Assembly (NCBI GenBank): GCA_031271065.1 | Contig: JAISWP010000163.1 | Location: 1-8,880, forward strand | Reading direction: 5' to 3' | Length of the DNA: 8,880 bases | Origin: Synergistaceae bacterium | GTDB taxonomy: Bacteria > Synergistota > Synergistia > Synergistales > Synergistaceae | Shown here: positions 1-7,471 of the stretch, one piece after another | Layout: the number at the start of each line of letters is the position of its first letter | Numbering within the stretch: position 1 is the first letter of the stretch | Position numbers and translations under genes: made by a program | Notes under the pieces: generated by a model | Seen by the model: the letters and a program-made list of their open reading frames with translations, nothing else | The model's database searches: none | Told to the model about the DNA's origin: nothing

Positions 1-2007
1 TACAACCTGATGGCGGGTCTGGAATTTCTTCCCAACTCTCCGACACTGATGAACGCCGGCACGCCCAAAGGACAGCTGTCAGCCTGCTTCGTGCTCCCCA
101 TAGGCGACAGCATGGAGGATATTTTCGGCGCCCTGTCCGCAACGGCGCTCGTTCACAAGAGCGGGGGCGGGACCGGTTTCAACTTCTCCCATGTGAGGCC
201 GGCGGGGGACCGCGTGCGCAGCACATCCGGGGTGGCGTCCGGACCCATTTCGTTCATGGAACTGTTCGACCATACCACGGAGGTGGTAAAGCAGGGCGGA
301 ACGCGCCGCGGGGCCAATATGGGCATTCTGGCGGCGTCTCACCCGGACATAAAGACTTTCATAAATATAAAGCGCGAGACGAATAAGCTCACCAACTTCA
401 ACATATCGGTTGGCCTGCCGGACGCTTTTATGAAGGCGGTGGAAGAGGACGCGGACTGGGACCTCATAAACCCGCGGACAAAGGAAAAGGCTGGTTCCGT
501 CCCGGCCGCCGAGCTGTGGGATATGCTGATAGAGGGCGCATGGAAATCCGGGGATCCAGGGGTCATATTCCTGGACAGAATAGAGGATGGCAATATGGTG
601 CCGGCCTGCGGCCGGCTCGACAGCACAAACCCGTGCGGCGAGCAGCCTCTCTTTCCCTACGAGAGCTGCAATCTCGGATCGATCAACCTGATGAAAGCGG
701 CGGACGAGCAGGGCAGTATAGACTGGGACCGCCTGGAGCGCGTGGTCCGCACCTCGGTGAGATTTCTGGACGACGTGATAGACTGCAACACTTATCCTCT
801 GGAAGAGATAGAGAGGATGACCCGCGGCAACCGTAAGATAGGGCTCGGCGTCATGGGCTGGGCCGAATTGCTGTTCACGAGAGGCGTGCGCTACGGAAGC
901 CGCGAATCCCTTGCCCTGGCTGAGGAAGTGATGGGCTTCATCCAGCGCGTCGGACATGACGAGAGCGAACTGCTGGCGGGGGCCAGGGGCAGCTTCCCCA
1001 ACTGGAAGGGAAGCCTCTGGGAGAAGCGGGGCAGGCCCATGAGAAACGCCACGGTGACGACCATAGCGCCTACCGGCACCATATCCCTCATCGCGGAGTG
1101 CTCCAGCGGGATCGAACCGGTGTTCGCACTGGCGTTCAGGAGAAAAGCCTTCGATAACGATACGCTGGTTTACGTCAACAGCTGTCTTGAGCTGGCTCTT
1201 TCGAAAACAGGGGAGACGGCTTCCGGGATGCTGGAATCTGTCCTCGCCTCCGGAACTCTTTCGGGAACGGACGTTCCGCGCAAAATCAGGGACGTATTCG
1301 TCACCTCCCACGAAATACCTTACAGAGAGCACGTCGAGATGCAGGCCGCTTTTCAGAAGTACACCGACAACGCCGTCAGCAAGACCATAAACCTTCCGAA
1401 CTCGGCGACGGTCGAGGACGTGCGCGACTCCTATCTCGCCGCGTATTCCCTGGGATGCAAGGGCATTACGATATACCGCGACAGGTGCAAGGAGACTCAG
1501 GTGCTCTATCACGGAGCGGACAGCGCTCCGAAGGAGACCGCGAGGAAAACGGAGCCGGCCCCGCGCGTCAAACGCAAGCGCCCGGGCAGCCTGCAGGGGA
1601 GTACGGTCAAGATACAGACGAGTTTCGGGAATCTGTACCTTACGCTCAACATGTTCGAGGGGGAGCCCTTCGAGCTGTTCGCGACGCTCGGCAAGTCGGG
1701 CAAGGACACCCAGGCCCACACCGAGGCCCTCGGACGTCTCATCTCACTCTCTCTGCGGAGCGGAGTTCCCGTTCAGGCCGTCATCGAACAGCTCAAGGGC
1801 ATCGGAGGAAGCCAGTATGTCTACGAGGACGACGGGGAGGGCATAATACTGAGTCTGCCCGACGCCATAGCACAGGGCCTCGAACGCGCGGTAGGGGCCA
1901 AGATAGAGATATCGTCGGGTGACATGTGCCCCTCCTGCGGAGCGCCGCTGGTCCATGCCGAAGGATGTATGCGCTGCGTCTCCTGCGATTACTCAAAGTG
2001 CTACTGA
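1..2007 (+). CDS. nrdJ: Adenosylcobalamin-dependent ribonucleotide reductase (class II, NrdJ), 5'-truncated by the window edge
   Basis: This enzyme reduces ribonucleotides to deoxyribonucleotides with a cobalamin-generated thiyl radical and supplies dNTPs in the cytoplasm without needing oxygen. The frame is open from base 1 and 668 codons are visible; comparison with the family suggests roughly the first 100 residues are missing. In fragment numbering, the N-P-C-G-E active-site motif is at 210-214, with Cys212 as the expected thiyl residue. Cys29 (in SACFVLP) and Cys223 (in ESCNLGSIN) match the redox pair, and the 11-residue spacing from Cys212 to Cys223 is typical of NrdJ. PTGTISLIAECSSGIEP and the LPNSATVEDV region are further family signatures. 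A basic, proline-containing linker leads to a TSCPD-type domain (about 528-640). The tail has six cysteines (643, 646, 656, 659, 662, 667), the usual NrdJ redox/zinc-like end. Any cobalamin riboswitch would lie outside the window. Identity is firm. Confidence 0.96.
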   Translation, partial: YNLMAGLEFLPNSPTLMNAGTPKGQLSACFVLPIGDSMEDIFGALSATALVHKSGGGTGFNFSHVRPAGDRVRSTSGVASGPISFMELFDHTTEVVKQGGTRRGANMGILAASHPDIKTFINIKRETNKLTNFNISVGLPDAFMKAVEEDADWDLINPRTKEKAGSVPAAELWDMLIEGAWKSGDPGVIFLDRIEDGNMVPACGRLDSTNPCGEQPLFPYESCNLGSINLMKAADEQGSIDWDRLERVVRTSVRFLDDVIDCNTYPLEEIERMTRGNRKIGLGVMGWAELLFTRGVRYGSRESLALAEEVMGFIQRVGHDESELLAGARGSFPNWKGSLWEKRGRPMRNATVTTIAPTGTISLIAECSSGIEPVFALAFRRKAFDNDTLVYVNSCLELALSKTGETASGMLESVLASGTLSGTDVPRKIRDVFVTSHEIPYREHVEMQAAFQKYTDNAVSKTINLPNSATVEDVRDSYLAAYSLGCKGITIYRDRCKETQVLYHGADSAPKETARKTEPAPRVKRKRPGSLQGSTVKIQTSFGNLYLTLNMFEGEPFELFATLGKSGKDTQAHTEALGRLISLSLRSGVPVQAVIEQLKGIGGSQYVYEDDGEGIILSLPDAIAQGLERAVGAKIEISSGDMCPSCGAPLVHAEGCMRCVSCDYSKCY

Positions 2008-2023
2008 TAAATACGGACAGGGT

Positions 2024-2974
2024 ATGCGCAGACAGCAGACACAGGCCGAACGGCCCAAAGGGTTCCTGTACAGGATATCTTACGGGCTTATAGTCGTTTT
2101 GGTAATCTGCGGGTGGGTGTACGCTTTCAAGTCGTATTTCGACTATTATGAAAGAGTGCATCCCGACATAACCTGGGCCGTCCCCTGGGTGCAGGTCGAC
2201 GTCATCCCCGTGGACGGCATACTGCTCTGGAATGAAATTATGGTAACGTCTCCCCGCGACGGCAGCGTGAATTATCCTTCCGGCCCGGGGCCCGTGAGAG
2301 TTCCGAAGGGCGCCTCGGTGGCGAAAATCTCGTCCGGTTCGGCCATTTCAGAGGTGAAGGCGAAAGAAGAGGGGTACTTCATAGCCGGGCTCGACGGGGC
2401 GGAGGACGGATGGCGCTACTCCATACTCTGGCCGGGAACGACGGAACTGCCGGCTCCCGCGCCGGTCACCGTGTTCAAGGATCCATCCGGAGTGAAAAAG
2501 GGCGCGGTTATCGGCAAGATCATACCTCAGCCTCAGGAGCTCCGCATGATAGGCTATGTGGATATGACCGAGGCTATGGCAAAAAATCTCGCGGCGAACC
2601 GCATAATGGTCAAAATGGACCCGCTGGATACGCCTTCCAGAGCTTACGTAAGGGTGTACGAGACCATTGGACACAGGGCGAAGATATACCTCGATATACC
2701 CTGGTTTCCGCCGGAGGTACTGCTGTCTCGCAGATACAGCCTTCTGGTGGAGACGGGGGAGACCTCAGGCGCCGCCGTGCCGGAATCGGCTGTAACCATG
2801 AAGGAAGGGCGCAGGGGCGTGTATGTGCTTAGAGGGTCCGAAGCCGTTTTCGTGGAAATCAAGGGCAGGATAATCGACGGTTCGAGATTTTTGGCGACGG
2901 AGGGCCTGAAACTTGGGGACGCCGTGATAGTAGACGGCTACGGGGCTCGGGAGGGGAAGGTAAGGCTGTGGTAG
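2024..2974 (+). CDS. HlyD/membrane-fusion-protein-like single-pass envelope protein
   Basis: This is a 316-residue protein with a short basic N-terminus, one hydrophobic helix at about 16-35, and a large domain that should lie outside the cytoplasmic membrane. Residues 60-105 resemble the first half of a lipoyl/barrel-sandwich domain (VDGILLWNEIMVTSPRDG). The C-terminal part (about 250-310: AVPESAV, RRGVYVLRG, ATEGLKLGDAVIVDG) follows the pattern of HlyD/RND adaptor membrane-proximal domains. The coiled-coil hairpin of true efflux adaptors is not evident. The frame is open upstream to 1919, but that would overlap nrdJ by 89 bp. The ATG at 2024 lies 16 nt after the nrdJ stop and just ahead of the membrane helix, so I chose it; its Shine-Dalgarno (GGACAGGG) is weak. 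No ABC or RND partner is in the window. The transport role is inferred from fold only; an envelope or division-associated role is equally possible. Confidence 0.75.
   Translation: MRRQQTQAERPKGFLYRISYGLIVVLVICGWVYAFKSYFDYYERVHPDITWAVPWVQVDVIPVDGILLWNEIMVTSPRDGSVNYPSGPGPVRVPKGASVAKISSGSAISEVKAKEEGYFIAGLDGAEDGWRYSILWPGTTELPAPAPVTVFKDPSGVKKGAVIGKIIPQPQELRMIGYVDMTEAMAKNLAANRIMVKMDPLDTPSRAYVRVYETIGHRAKIYLDIPWFPPEVLLSRRYSLLVETGETSGAAVPESAVTMKEGRRGVYVLRGSEAVFVEIKGRIIDGSRFLATEGLKLGDAVIVDGYGAREGKVRLW
2951..2960 (+). promoter_or_regulatory. Ribosome binding site supporting the GTG start of yggS
   Basis: The purine tract GAGGGGAAGG ends 7 nt before the GTG at 2968, inside the last codons of the HlyD-like gene. 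It decides the non-ATG start, because the next in-frame ATG (codon 36) would remove the helix before the PLP-lysine strand. The 7-bp gene overlap suggests translational coupling. Confidence 0.6.
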
Positions 2975-3690
2975 ACGCGGCGGACGATATAAGGCGCGGC
3001 ATAGGAGAAGCGACGGAGAGGATAGCCCGCGCGGCGGCTGCGGCCGGCAGGTCTCCCGGCGAAATAAGCCTCATGGGGGTGACTAAATTTCAGCCCCTCG
3101 AGGCTATATACGCGGCTTTAAAATGCGGGCTGTCCCTTTTCGGAGAAAACAGGGTGCAGGAGATGGACGAAAAGAGTTCGAAGTGGAACGGGCCCGAAGC
3201 GGCCTGGCATATGATAGGTCATCTCCAGCGGAATAAAGCCCGGCGGGCCGTCGAACTTTTCGGCTGCATACAAAGTGTGGATAATATTGAACTGGCGGGG
3301 GCTTTAGAGCGTATAATGGCCGAGAAACAGGGAGATTCGCCGGGCCATGCCGTCTATCCGATAATGGTGGAGGTGAATGTCTCGGGCGAGGAGTCGAAGC
3401 AGGGGACGGCGCCAGAAAAAAGTTTTGCACTAATAGAGCATATTGCGGTAAAATGTCCCCATATTGAAATAAAGGGTCTTATGACAATAGGTCCAATTAC
3501 AAGTGACAGAAAAGCGATCAGGGCGTCGTTCGCATCGCTGAGGCATCTGAGGGATGAACTGCGAGGGAAATTTGGGCTGAAACTGCCTCATCTATCGATG
3601 GGTATGAGCGGAGACTATGAAACGGCGATAGAGGAAGGAAGCACGATAGTCCGTATAGGGACCGCCATATTCGGCGCCAGGGGTCGATGA
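2968..3690 (+). CDS. yggS: YggS/PLPBP-family pyridoxal 5'-phosphate homeostasis protein
   Basis: This is a PLP-binding, fold-type III TIM-barrel protein with no known catalytic activity; family members buffer PLP and affect vitamin B6 and amino-acid balance in the cytoplasm. The 240-residue length is normal. The PLP Schiff-base lysine is probably Lys40 in GVTKFQP, at the position of the usual VSKT/VTK motif. Other family signatures are GENRVQE (59-65), HMIGHLQRNK (81-90), VEVNVSGEESKQG (134-146), KGLMTIGP (169-176) and the phosphate-binding end at 209-236 (MGMSGDYETAIEEGS, then RIGTAIFG). The GTG start overlaps the stop of the preceding gene by 7 bp and has a good Shine-Dalgarno. The stretch around 3411-3520 is noticeably more AT-rich than the rest of the gene. 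In Firmicutes this gene (ylmE) is often close to sepF and divIVA, which fits its position here. Identification is firm. Confidence 0.95.
   Translation: MVDAADDIRRGIGEATERIARAAAAAGRSPGEISLMGVTKFQPLEAIYAALKCGLSLFGENRVQEMDEKSSKWNGPEAAWHMIGHLQRNKARRAVELFGCIQSVDNIELAGALERIMAEKQGDSPGHAVYPIMVEVNVSGEESKQGTAPEKSFALIEHIAVKCPHIEIKGLMTIGPITSDRKAIRASFASLRHLRDELRGKFGLKLPHLSMGMSGDYETAIEEGSTIVRIGTAIFGARGR
3425..3454 (+). promoter_or_regulatory. Candidate internal sigma-70-type promoter within yggS
   Basis: TTGCAC (3425-3430) and TAAAAT (3449-3454) are separated by 18 nt within an AT-rich patch. The -10 matches consensus at 5 of 6 positions, but the -35 matches at only 3 of 6. If used, it would transcribe divIVA and recG independently of nrdJ, with a leader of about 265 nt. 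It lies inside coding sequence, so chance occurrence is quite possible. Confidence 0.2.
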
Positions 3691-3724
3691 CACGAAAAGC
3701 GGCCGACAATCAGGGGGGAAGAGA

Positions 3725-4543
3725 ATGAGCGAGTTACTGACTTCACTTGATATTGTAAACCAGGCATTCAAGAAAACCATGAGGGGTTACGATCCGTCCG
3801 AGGTCGACGAATTCCTGGACAGGGTCGCGGAATGTATTCAGATATACGTTCAGAAAATCAAGGATTACGAGCGTGTCATAGAGGAACAATCCGAAAAACT
3901 GCGCGACTACGAAAATATAAAAGGCTCCCTGCACGAGGCGTTGCTCATGGCTCAGAGGACTGCGGAGGAGAAGGTCACCAACGCGAATATGCTGGCCGAC
4001 GAAAAGGTCGCTCAGGCGGACAGGGTCTCGGACGAACGGATAGGGCACGCCACCGTCACCGCCGAGAATATCCTGGCCGACGCCAGAATAAAGGCCGAGC
4101 GGATGATACGGGACGCGGAGTCGTCGGTACTGGAGTTCGGTCACGAACTTACCCTGCTGCAGGAACTCAGGACGTCGGGCTTTGCCAACCTGCACGCCTT
4201 TGTCAGCGAGGTGAACGGAGTGCTCGACCGCGCGGAGAGCACGGGAAAGATACAGCTGCCGACTCTCACCCTGAACCTCATGGGAAGGTCGGGGCTGCAG
4301 AGCTTCACTCCCCAGAGTTCTCCGCCGGCCTACGATCATACGAGGTCCGGCGCGCCGAGTACCGCTCCTTCCGCCCCCGCTTCGTCCCGCCAGACGCCGG
4401 AACCGTCGTATACACCTCCCGCGCCGGCGCCCGCTTTGACCCCGGAACAGATTCAGGCGCAGCTGGCGAACACCCTGAGCGTGCTGGGGATAGACCTGAG
4501 CCTGCTCAACACAAACCCGACCGCGGGCACGGAGAAACTCTGA
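3725..4543 (+). CDS. divIVA: DivIVA-family coiled-coil protein with a Pro/Ser/Ala-rich tail
   Basis: DivIVA-family proteins bind curved membrane at poles or septa and recruit division, chromosome or cell-wall partners. The N-terminal domain is clear: LDIVNQAFKKTMRGYDPSEVDEFL at about 8-31, with the diagnostic RGYD...VDEFL pattern (RGYD at 20-23). By alignment of motifs, Met19-Arg20 occupies the place of Phe17-Arg18, the membrane-inserting pair of Bacillus subtilis DivIVA. Residues about 33-140 form a long charged coiled coil with repeating Ala/Glu-rich heptads. Residues about 195-238 are a low-complexity Pro/Ser/Thr/Ala linker. A short predicted helix follows (240-262: PEQIQAQLANTLSVLGIDLS). 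At 272 residues it is longer than Bacillus DivIVA (about 164), mostly because of the tail. The ATG has a strong GGGGGGAAGAG Shine-Dalgarno. It sits 34 nt after yggS and 19 nt before recG, so it is probably co-transcribed. Confidence 0.9.
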   Translation: MSELLTSLDIVNQAFKKTMRGYDPSEVDEFLDRVAECIQIYVQKIKDYERVIEEQSEKLRDYENIKGSLHEALLMAQRTAEEKVTNANMLADEKVAQADRVSDERIGHATVTAENILADARIKAERMIRDAESSVLEFGHELTLLQELRTSGFANLHAFVSEVNGVLDRAESTGKIQLPTLTLNLMGRSGLQSFTPQSSPPAYDHTRSGAPSTAPSAPASSRQTPEPSYTPPAPAPALTPEQIQAQLANTLSVLGIDLSLLNTNPTAGTEKL

Positions 4544-4545
4544 CA

Positions 4546-4553
4546 GAGAGGAA
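4546..4553 (+). promoter_or_regulatory. Ribosome binding site supporting the TTG start of recG
   Basis: GAGAGGAA lies 9 nt before the TTG at 4563. This supports the TTG because the protein then begins directly before the conserved RecG N-terminal helix-hairpin region (LHGVGQRRGVLLALLGV). No ATG or GTG in this frame gives a comparable N-terminus. Confidence 0.55.
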
Positions 4554-4562
4554 CCCGACGCG

Positions 4563-6530
4563 TTGAAACCGAGCGACCCTGTGACATGTCTCCACGGAGT
4601 GGGGCAGAGGCGCGGGGTGTTGCTTGCGCTTCTGGGCGTCCGAACAGTCGAGGATCTTCTGTATCATCTGCCGAGCCGGTACGAGGACAGAGGACAGCTC
4701 GTGAGTATAGGCTCTCTCTGCCCCGGCGTCCCGGCCGCCGTCAGGGGGGCTGTGCGTAATTTTTCCGTCAGGCGGACGAAAAACCGGGGAGTGACGCTCG
4801 CTTCCTTTGACGTCTGCGAACGCTCCTCCTCCGTGAAGGTCCTGCTTTTCGGCGGTCCCCGGAGTTTCGGAGGCGTCTCGGACGGAAAGGACATTTTTTT
4901 GTACGGTACTCCTTCGCTCTCGAAGGATAATTCCCTCGAACTGCACAGTCCAGAATACGCTGCGGCCGACCCGGGTTCCGTTCCCGCGTGGCTCAGACTG
5001 TGGCCGGTGTATCCGACCACAGGGGGCCTGCCCAGGAACTGGCTCGCCAATCTGATATACCGCTGCGTCCAGAGCCCCGAACTGGTGATAGAAGACCCGC
5101 TTCCGAAAGTGATTTCGGACAAGTATTCATTTCCGTCCCTGGCTGAGGCTTTTAAGGGAATACACGCGCCCGATTCGCGGGAGGATGCGGAACGCGCGTC
5201 CGCCAGGCTCGCCTACCAGGATTTTTACGAAAACCAGCTGAGGATAGCCTGCGCGCGGCGGATGCGCGCCAAAGCGAAGGCCCGTTCCCTGGAGGAAGGA
5301 GCGTCCATGCAGGAGCGTTTCACGGCGGGACTGCCATTTACGCTTACGGACTCCCAGAAAGAAGCGATTGCGGAGATAGCCTCCGATATGGCGGGGGAGA
5401 CGGCGATGCACAGGCTCCTGATCGGGGACGTGGGTTCCGGAAAGACCGCCGTGGCCTCCGCCGCGGCTGCGAGGTGCGCGGGCGCCGGGCATCAGGCGGC
5501 GGTTTTAGTTCCGACCACCATACTGGCGGACCAGTTTTTTTCTTTCTGCTGCACGTATCTGTCTCCTATCGGAGTGAAGGTGGGGAAGATATCCGGCGGA
5601 ATGGCGCGCGCGGAGAGGGACGAGCTGCTGTGGGGTCTGCGGGACGGCGAGATCGGCGTTCTCGTGGGAACTCACGCCATGCTTTGCGAGGGCATCGTTT
5701 TCAAATCGCTGGGCCTTCTGGTGATAGACGAACAGCAGCGGTTCGGCGTGCTGCAGCGCGAAAAGGTCATCCGCGAAAACAGCGGGGCGCACCTGCTGAT
5801 GACCACCGCCACCCCCATACCCAGGACAATGCGCATGGCGCTCTACGGGGACATCGACTGCACGGAGATGAAGTCCCGCCCCGGCAGGAAGATCATCACG
5901 CGGGCCGTGAGCTGTAACCACATGGGGGAGCTGTACAATTTTCTGAAGGAGAAGATAACACGCGGCGGCGAGAGATGTTACTGGGTATGTCCGGCGATCG
6001 GCGGCTCGGAAACCGCGGACGACGCGTCGTCGGTCACAAGCCGCGTCCGCGACGTCAAAAAGAACATGAGCGGAGTGCGGGTGGAGCAGATGACGGGTTC
6101 GATGTCCGCGTCCGAAAAAAGCGCCGTGATGAAGCGTTTTGCGGAGGGTCCCGGTATACTAGTGTCGACCACTGTTATAGAGGTGGGGATCGACGTCAGG
6201 GGAGCCGATATAATGGTGATAGAATCCGCCTCGTCCTTCGGCCTGTCCCAGCTGCATCAGATGAGGGGCAGGGTCGGCAGGGGGGAGCGGACCGGTATAT
6301 GTATCCTGCTGGACTCGGCGCGCGGCATCCTCGGCAGCAGAAGGCTGTCCGTTCTGATGGAGTGCCGGGACGGTTTTAAAATAGCCGAGGAAGATCTGAA
6401 ACTCCGCGGGGCGGGCGAATACCTCGGAACACGGCAGCACGGCGGCGAAAATTTCCGCGTCGCCGATATAGCGCGCGACGAGCGCTGGTTTTGGGCGGCG
6501 AAAAACGACGCCGGCGCATTTTTGGGGTGA
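4563..6530 (+). CDS. recG: ATP-dependent DNA helicase RecG, with a short C-terminus
   Basis: RecG is a double-strand DNA translocase that regresses stalled forks and processes Holliday junctions and R-loops. The N-terminal wedge region includes LHGVGQ...LGVRTVEDLLYHLPSRYEDR (10-43). The SF2 motor has Walker A GDVGSGKT (288-295), motif II DEQQRFG (389-395), motif III TTATPIPRT (414-422), STTVIEVGIDV (motif V, about 540-550) and motif VI QMRGRVGRG (566-574). The RecG-specific LKLRGAGE...GTRQ stretch (GTRQ at 622-625) forms the TRG region. Two features are unusual. Motif II is DEQQ, where many RecG proteins have DEQH and Mfd has DEEQ. The protein also ends about 30 residues after GTRQ, giving 655 residues against about 680-695 in well-known homologs. 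The other two frames near the end do not restore a RecG-like tail, so I see no frameshift. It uses a TTG start with a clear Shine-Dalgarno and is probably co-transcribed with divIVA. Confidence 0.95.
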   Translation: MKPSDPVTCLHGVGQRRGVLLALLGVRTVEDLLYHLPSRYEDRGQLVSIGSLCPGVPAAVRGAVRNFSVRRTKNRGVTLASFDVCERSSSVKVLLFGGPRSFGGVSDGKDIFLYGTPSLSKDNSLELHSPEYAAADPGSVPAWLRLWPVYPTTGGLPRNWLANLIYRCVQSPELVIEDPLPKVISDKYSFPSLAEAFKGIHAPDSREDAERASARLAYQDFYENQLRIACARRMRAKAKARSLEEGASMQERFTAGLPFTLTDSQKEAIAEIASDMAGETAMHRLLIGDVGSGKTAVASAAAARCAGAGHQAAVLVPTTILADQFFSFCCTYLSPIGVKVGKISGGMARAERDELLWGLRDGEIGVLVGTHAMLCEGIVFKSLGLLVIDEQQRFGVLQREKVIRENSGAHLLMTTATPIPRTMRMALYGDIDCTEMKSRPGRKIITRAVSCNHMGELYNFLKEKITRGGERCYWVCPAIGGSETADDASSVTSRVRDVKKNMSGVRVEQMTGSMSASEKSAVMKRFAEGPGILVSTTVIEVGIDVRGADIMVIESASSFGLSQLHQMRGRVGRGERTGICILLDSARGILGSRRLSVLMECRDGFKIAEEDLKLRGAGEYLGTRQHGGENFRVADIARDERWFWAAKNDAGAFLG

Positions 6531-6591
6531 CGCAGTTTGATGCAAGGTGAGGCCATATTAATGTCGATACGTCTATTGGAGGGATCGTTCG

Positions 6592-7470
6592 ATGCGTCTT
6601 GCGGCGATAAGGCTGGGCGGTGAAGAAACTGCGGGGGTCGTGACTTCCCGCGGTGTTGTGACGCTTGCGGAGATAAACGGAAGTTTCGGCATGTCCTGGG
6701 AGACCGGCATGTTCGAACTGATATGCCTCGGCAGGCTGCCGGAGCTCACTGAATGGTACAGGAGCGGAGGCTCTGACCGGCTGGAATCCCACAGGTCGGT
6801 GATACCCTTCGCGGAAGTACGTTACGCACCCCTCTACAGGCATCCGAGGAAGATATTCGGCATCGGCCTGAATTACGCGGACCACGCCGGCGACCTTGCG
6901 GAGCGCCCGCCCGCCGGCATACCCGGAAGTTTCTTCAAGCCGGCCACGGCCATCATAGGGCACGGAGATGATATAAGGATACCCCTGCAATCGAAGAAAA
7001 CAACCGCCGAGGCCGAACTGGGAGTTATCATCGGACGCGGGTGCCGGGACATTGAAAAGGAAAACTGGCTCGAATATATCGCGGGTTTTACGACGGTAAT
7101 CGACATGACCGCCGAGGATATACTCCGCCTCAATCCAAGATATCTCACCCACGTCAAGAGTTTCGAGACTTTTTTCAGCTTCGGCCCGCATCTTCTTACG
7201 CCCGACGAGGTCCCGGACGTATTGAAGCTCAATGTGCAGACCGTTCTCAACGGGAGCGTGCATGCGGAAAACGTCGTGTCGAACATGACATTCACCCCGG
7301 ACGTCCTGGTCTCCCTGCACTCGAAGGTGTTCGCGTGGGAGCCGGGAGACGTGCTCTCGACAGGCACGCCGAGGGCGGTGCATATAAGGCATGGAGATAC
7401 GGCTGAGTGCCGGATAGACGGTTTCGCTCCGCTCGTGAATCCTGTCATCGATAAAAAGGCGGCAGAATAA
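6592..7470 (+). CDS. Fumarylacetoacetate hydrolase (FAH) family enzyme
   Basis: FAH-family enzymes cleave, decarboxylate, dehydrate or isomerise 2-oxo or diketo acids using a divalent metal, usually Mg or Mn. The 292-residue protein has a variable N-terminal domain (1-85) and the catalytic fold from about 88. Visible motifs are IFGIGLNYADHAGD (88-101), FFKPATAIIG (114-123), AEAELGVIIG (139-148) and IDMTAED (170-176). KSFETFFSFGPHLLTPDE (189-206) and GDVLSTGTP (252-260) follow. Glu140, Glu142 and Asp171 are the likely metal ligands, and Lys189 matches the conserved KSFDTF lysine. At the lid dyad, His98 is followed by Asp101, where FAHD1-type enzymes have HxxE, a conservative change. A strong Shine-Dalgarno (GGAGGG) lies 8 nt before the ATG. 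The 61-nt gap after recG contains no clear terminator or promoter. The substrate cannot be assigned; the neighbouring LarA homolog hints at 2-hydroxy/2-oxo acid or sugar-acid catabolism. Confidence 0.9.
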   Translation: MRLAAIRLGGEETAGVVTSRGVVTLAEINGSFGMSWETGMFELICLGRLPELTEWYRSGGSDRLESHRSVIPFAEVRYAPLYRHPRKIFGIGLNYADHAGDLAERPPAGIPGSFFKPATAIIGHGDDIRIPLQSKKTTAEAELGVIIGRGCRDIEKENWLEYIAGFTTVIDMTAEDILRLNPRYLTHVKSFETFFSFGPHLLTPDEVPDVLKLNVQTVLNGSVHAENVVSNMTFTPDVLVSLHSKVFAWEPGDVLSTGTPRAVHIRHGDTAECRIDGFAPLVNPVIDKKAAE

Positions 7471-7471
7471 A

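Noticed and set aside
79..1719. Open frame of 546 codons on the minus strand opposite nrdJ
   Set aside because: It lies wholly antisense to a firmly identified gene, its translation resembles no family I know, and long antisense open frames are common opposite GC-rich genes.
1919..2023. Upstream extension of the HlyD-like gene to the ATG at 1919
   Set aside because: It would overlap the conserved Cys-rich end of nrdJ by 89 bp and add residues that are simply nrdJ read in another frame.
3832..4566. Open frame of 244 codons in another + frame over divIVA
   Set aside because: It is Arg/Gly-rich frame-shadow sequence; the DivIVA frame has clear motifs and a strong ribosome binding site.
6537..6564. 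Promoter-like TTGATG and TATTAA/TAATGT upstream of the FAH gene
   Set aside because: Spacing is only 14 nt to TATTAA, and TAATGT at 16 nt matches the -10 consensus poorly, so support is too weak.
6376..7392. Open frame of 338 codons on the minus strand across the recG end and FAH gene
   Set aside because: It is a shadow of two confidently identified genes, with low-complexity Arg/Pro-rich translation and no recognisable domain.
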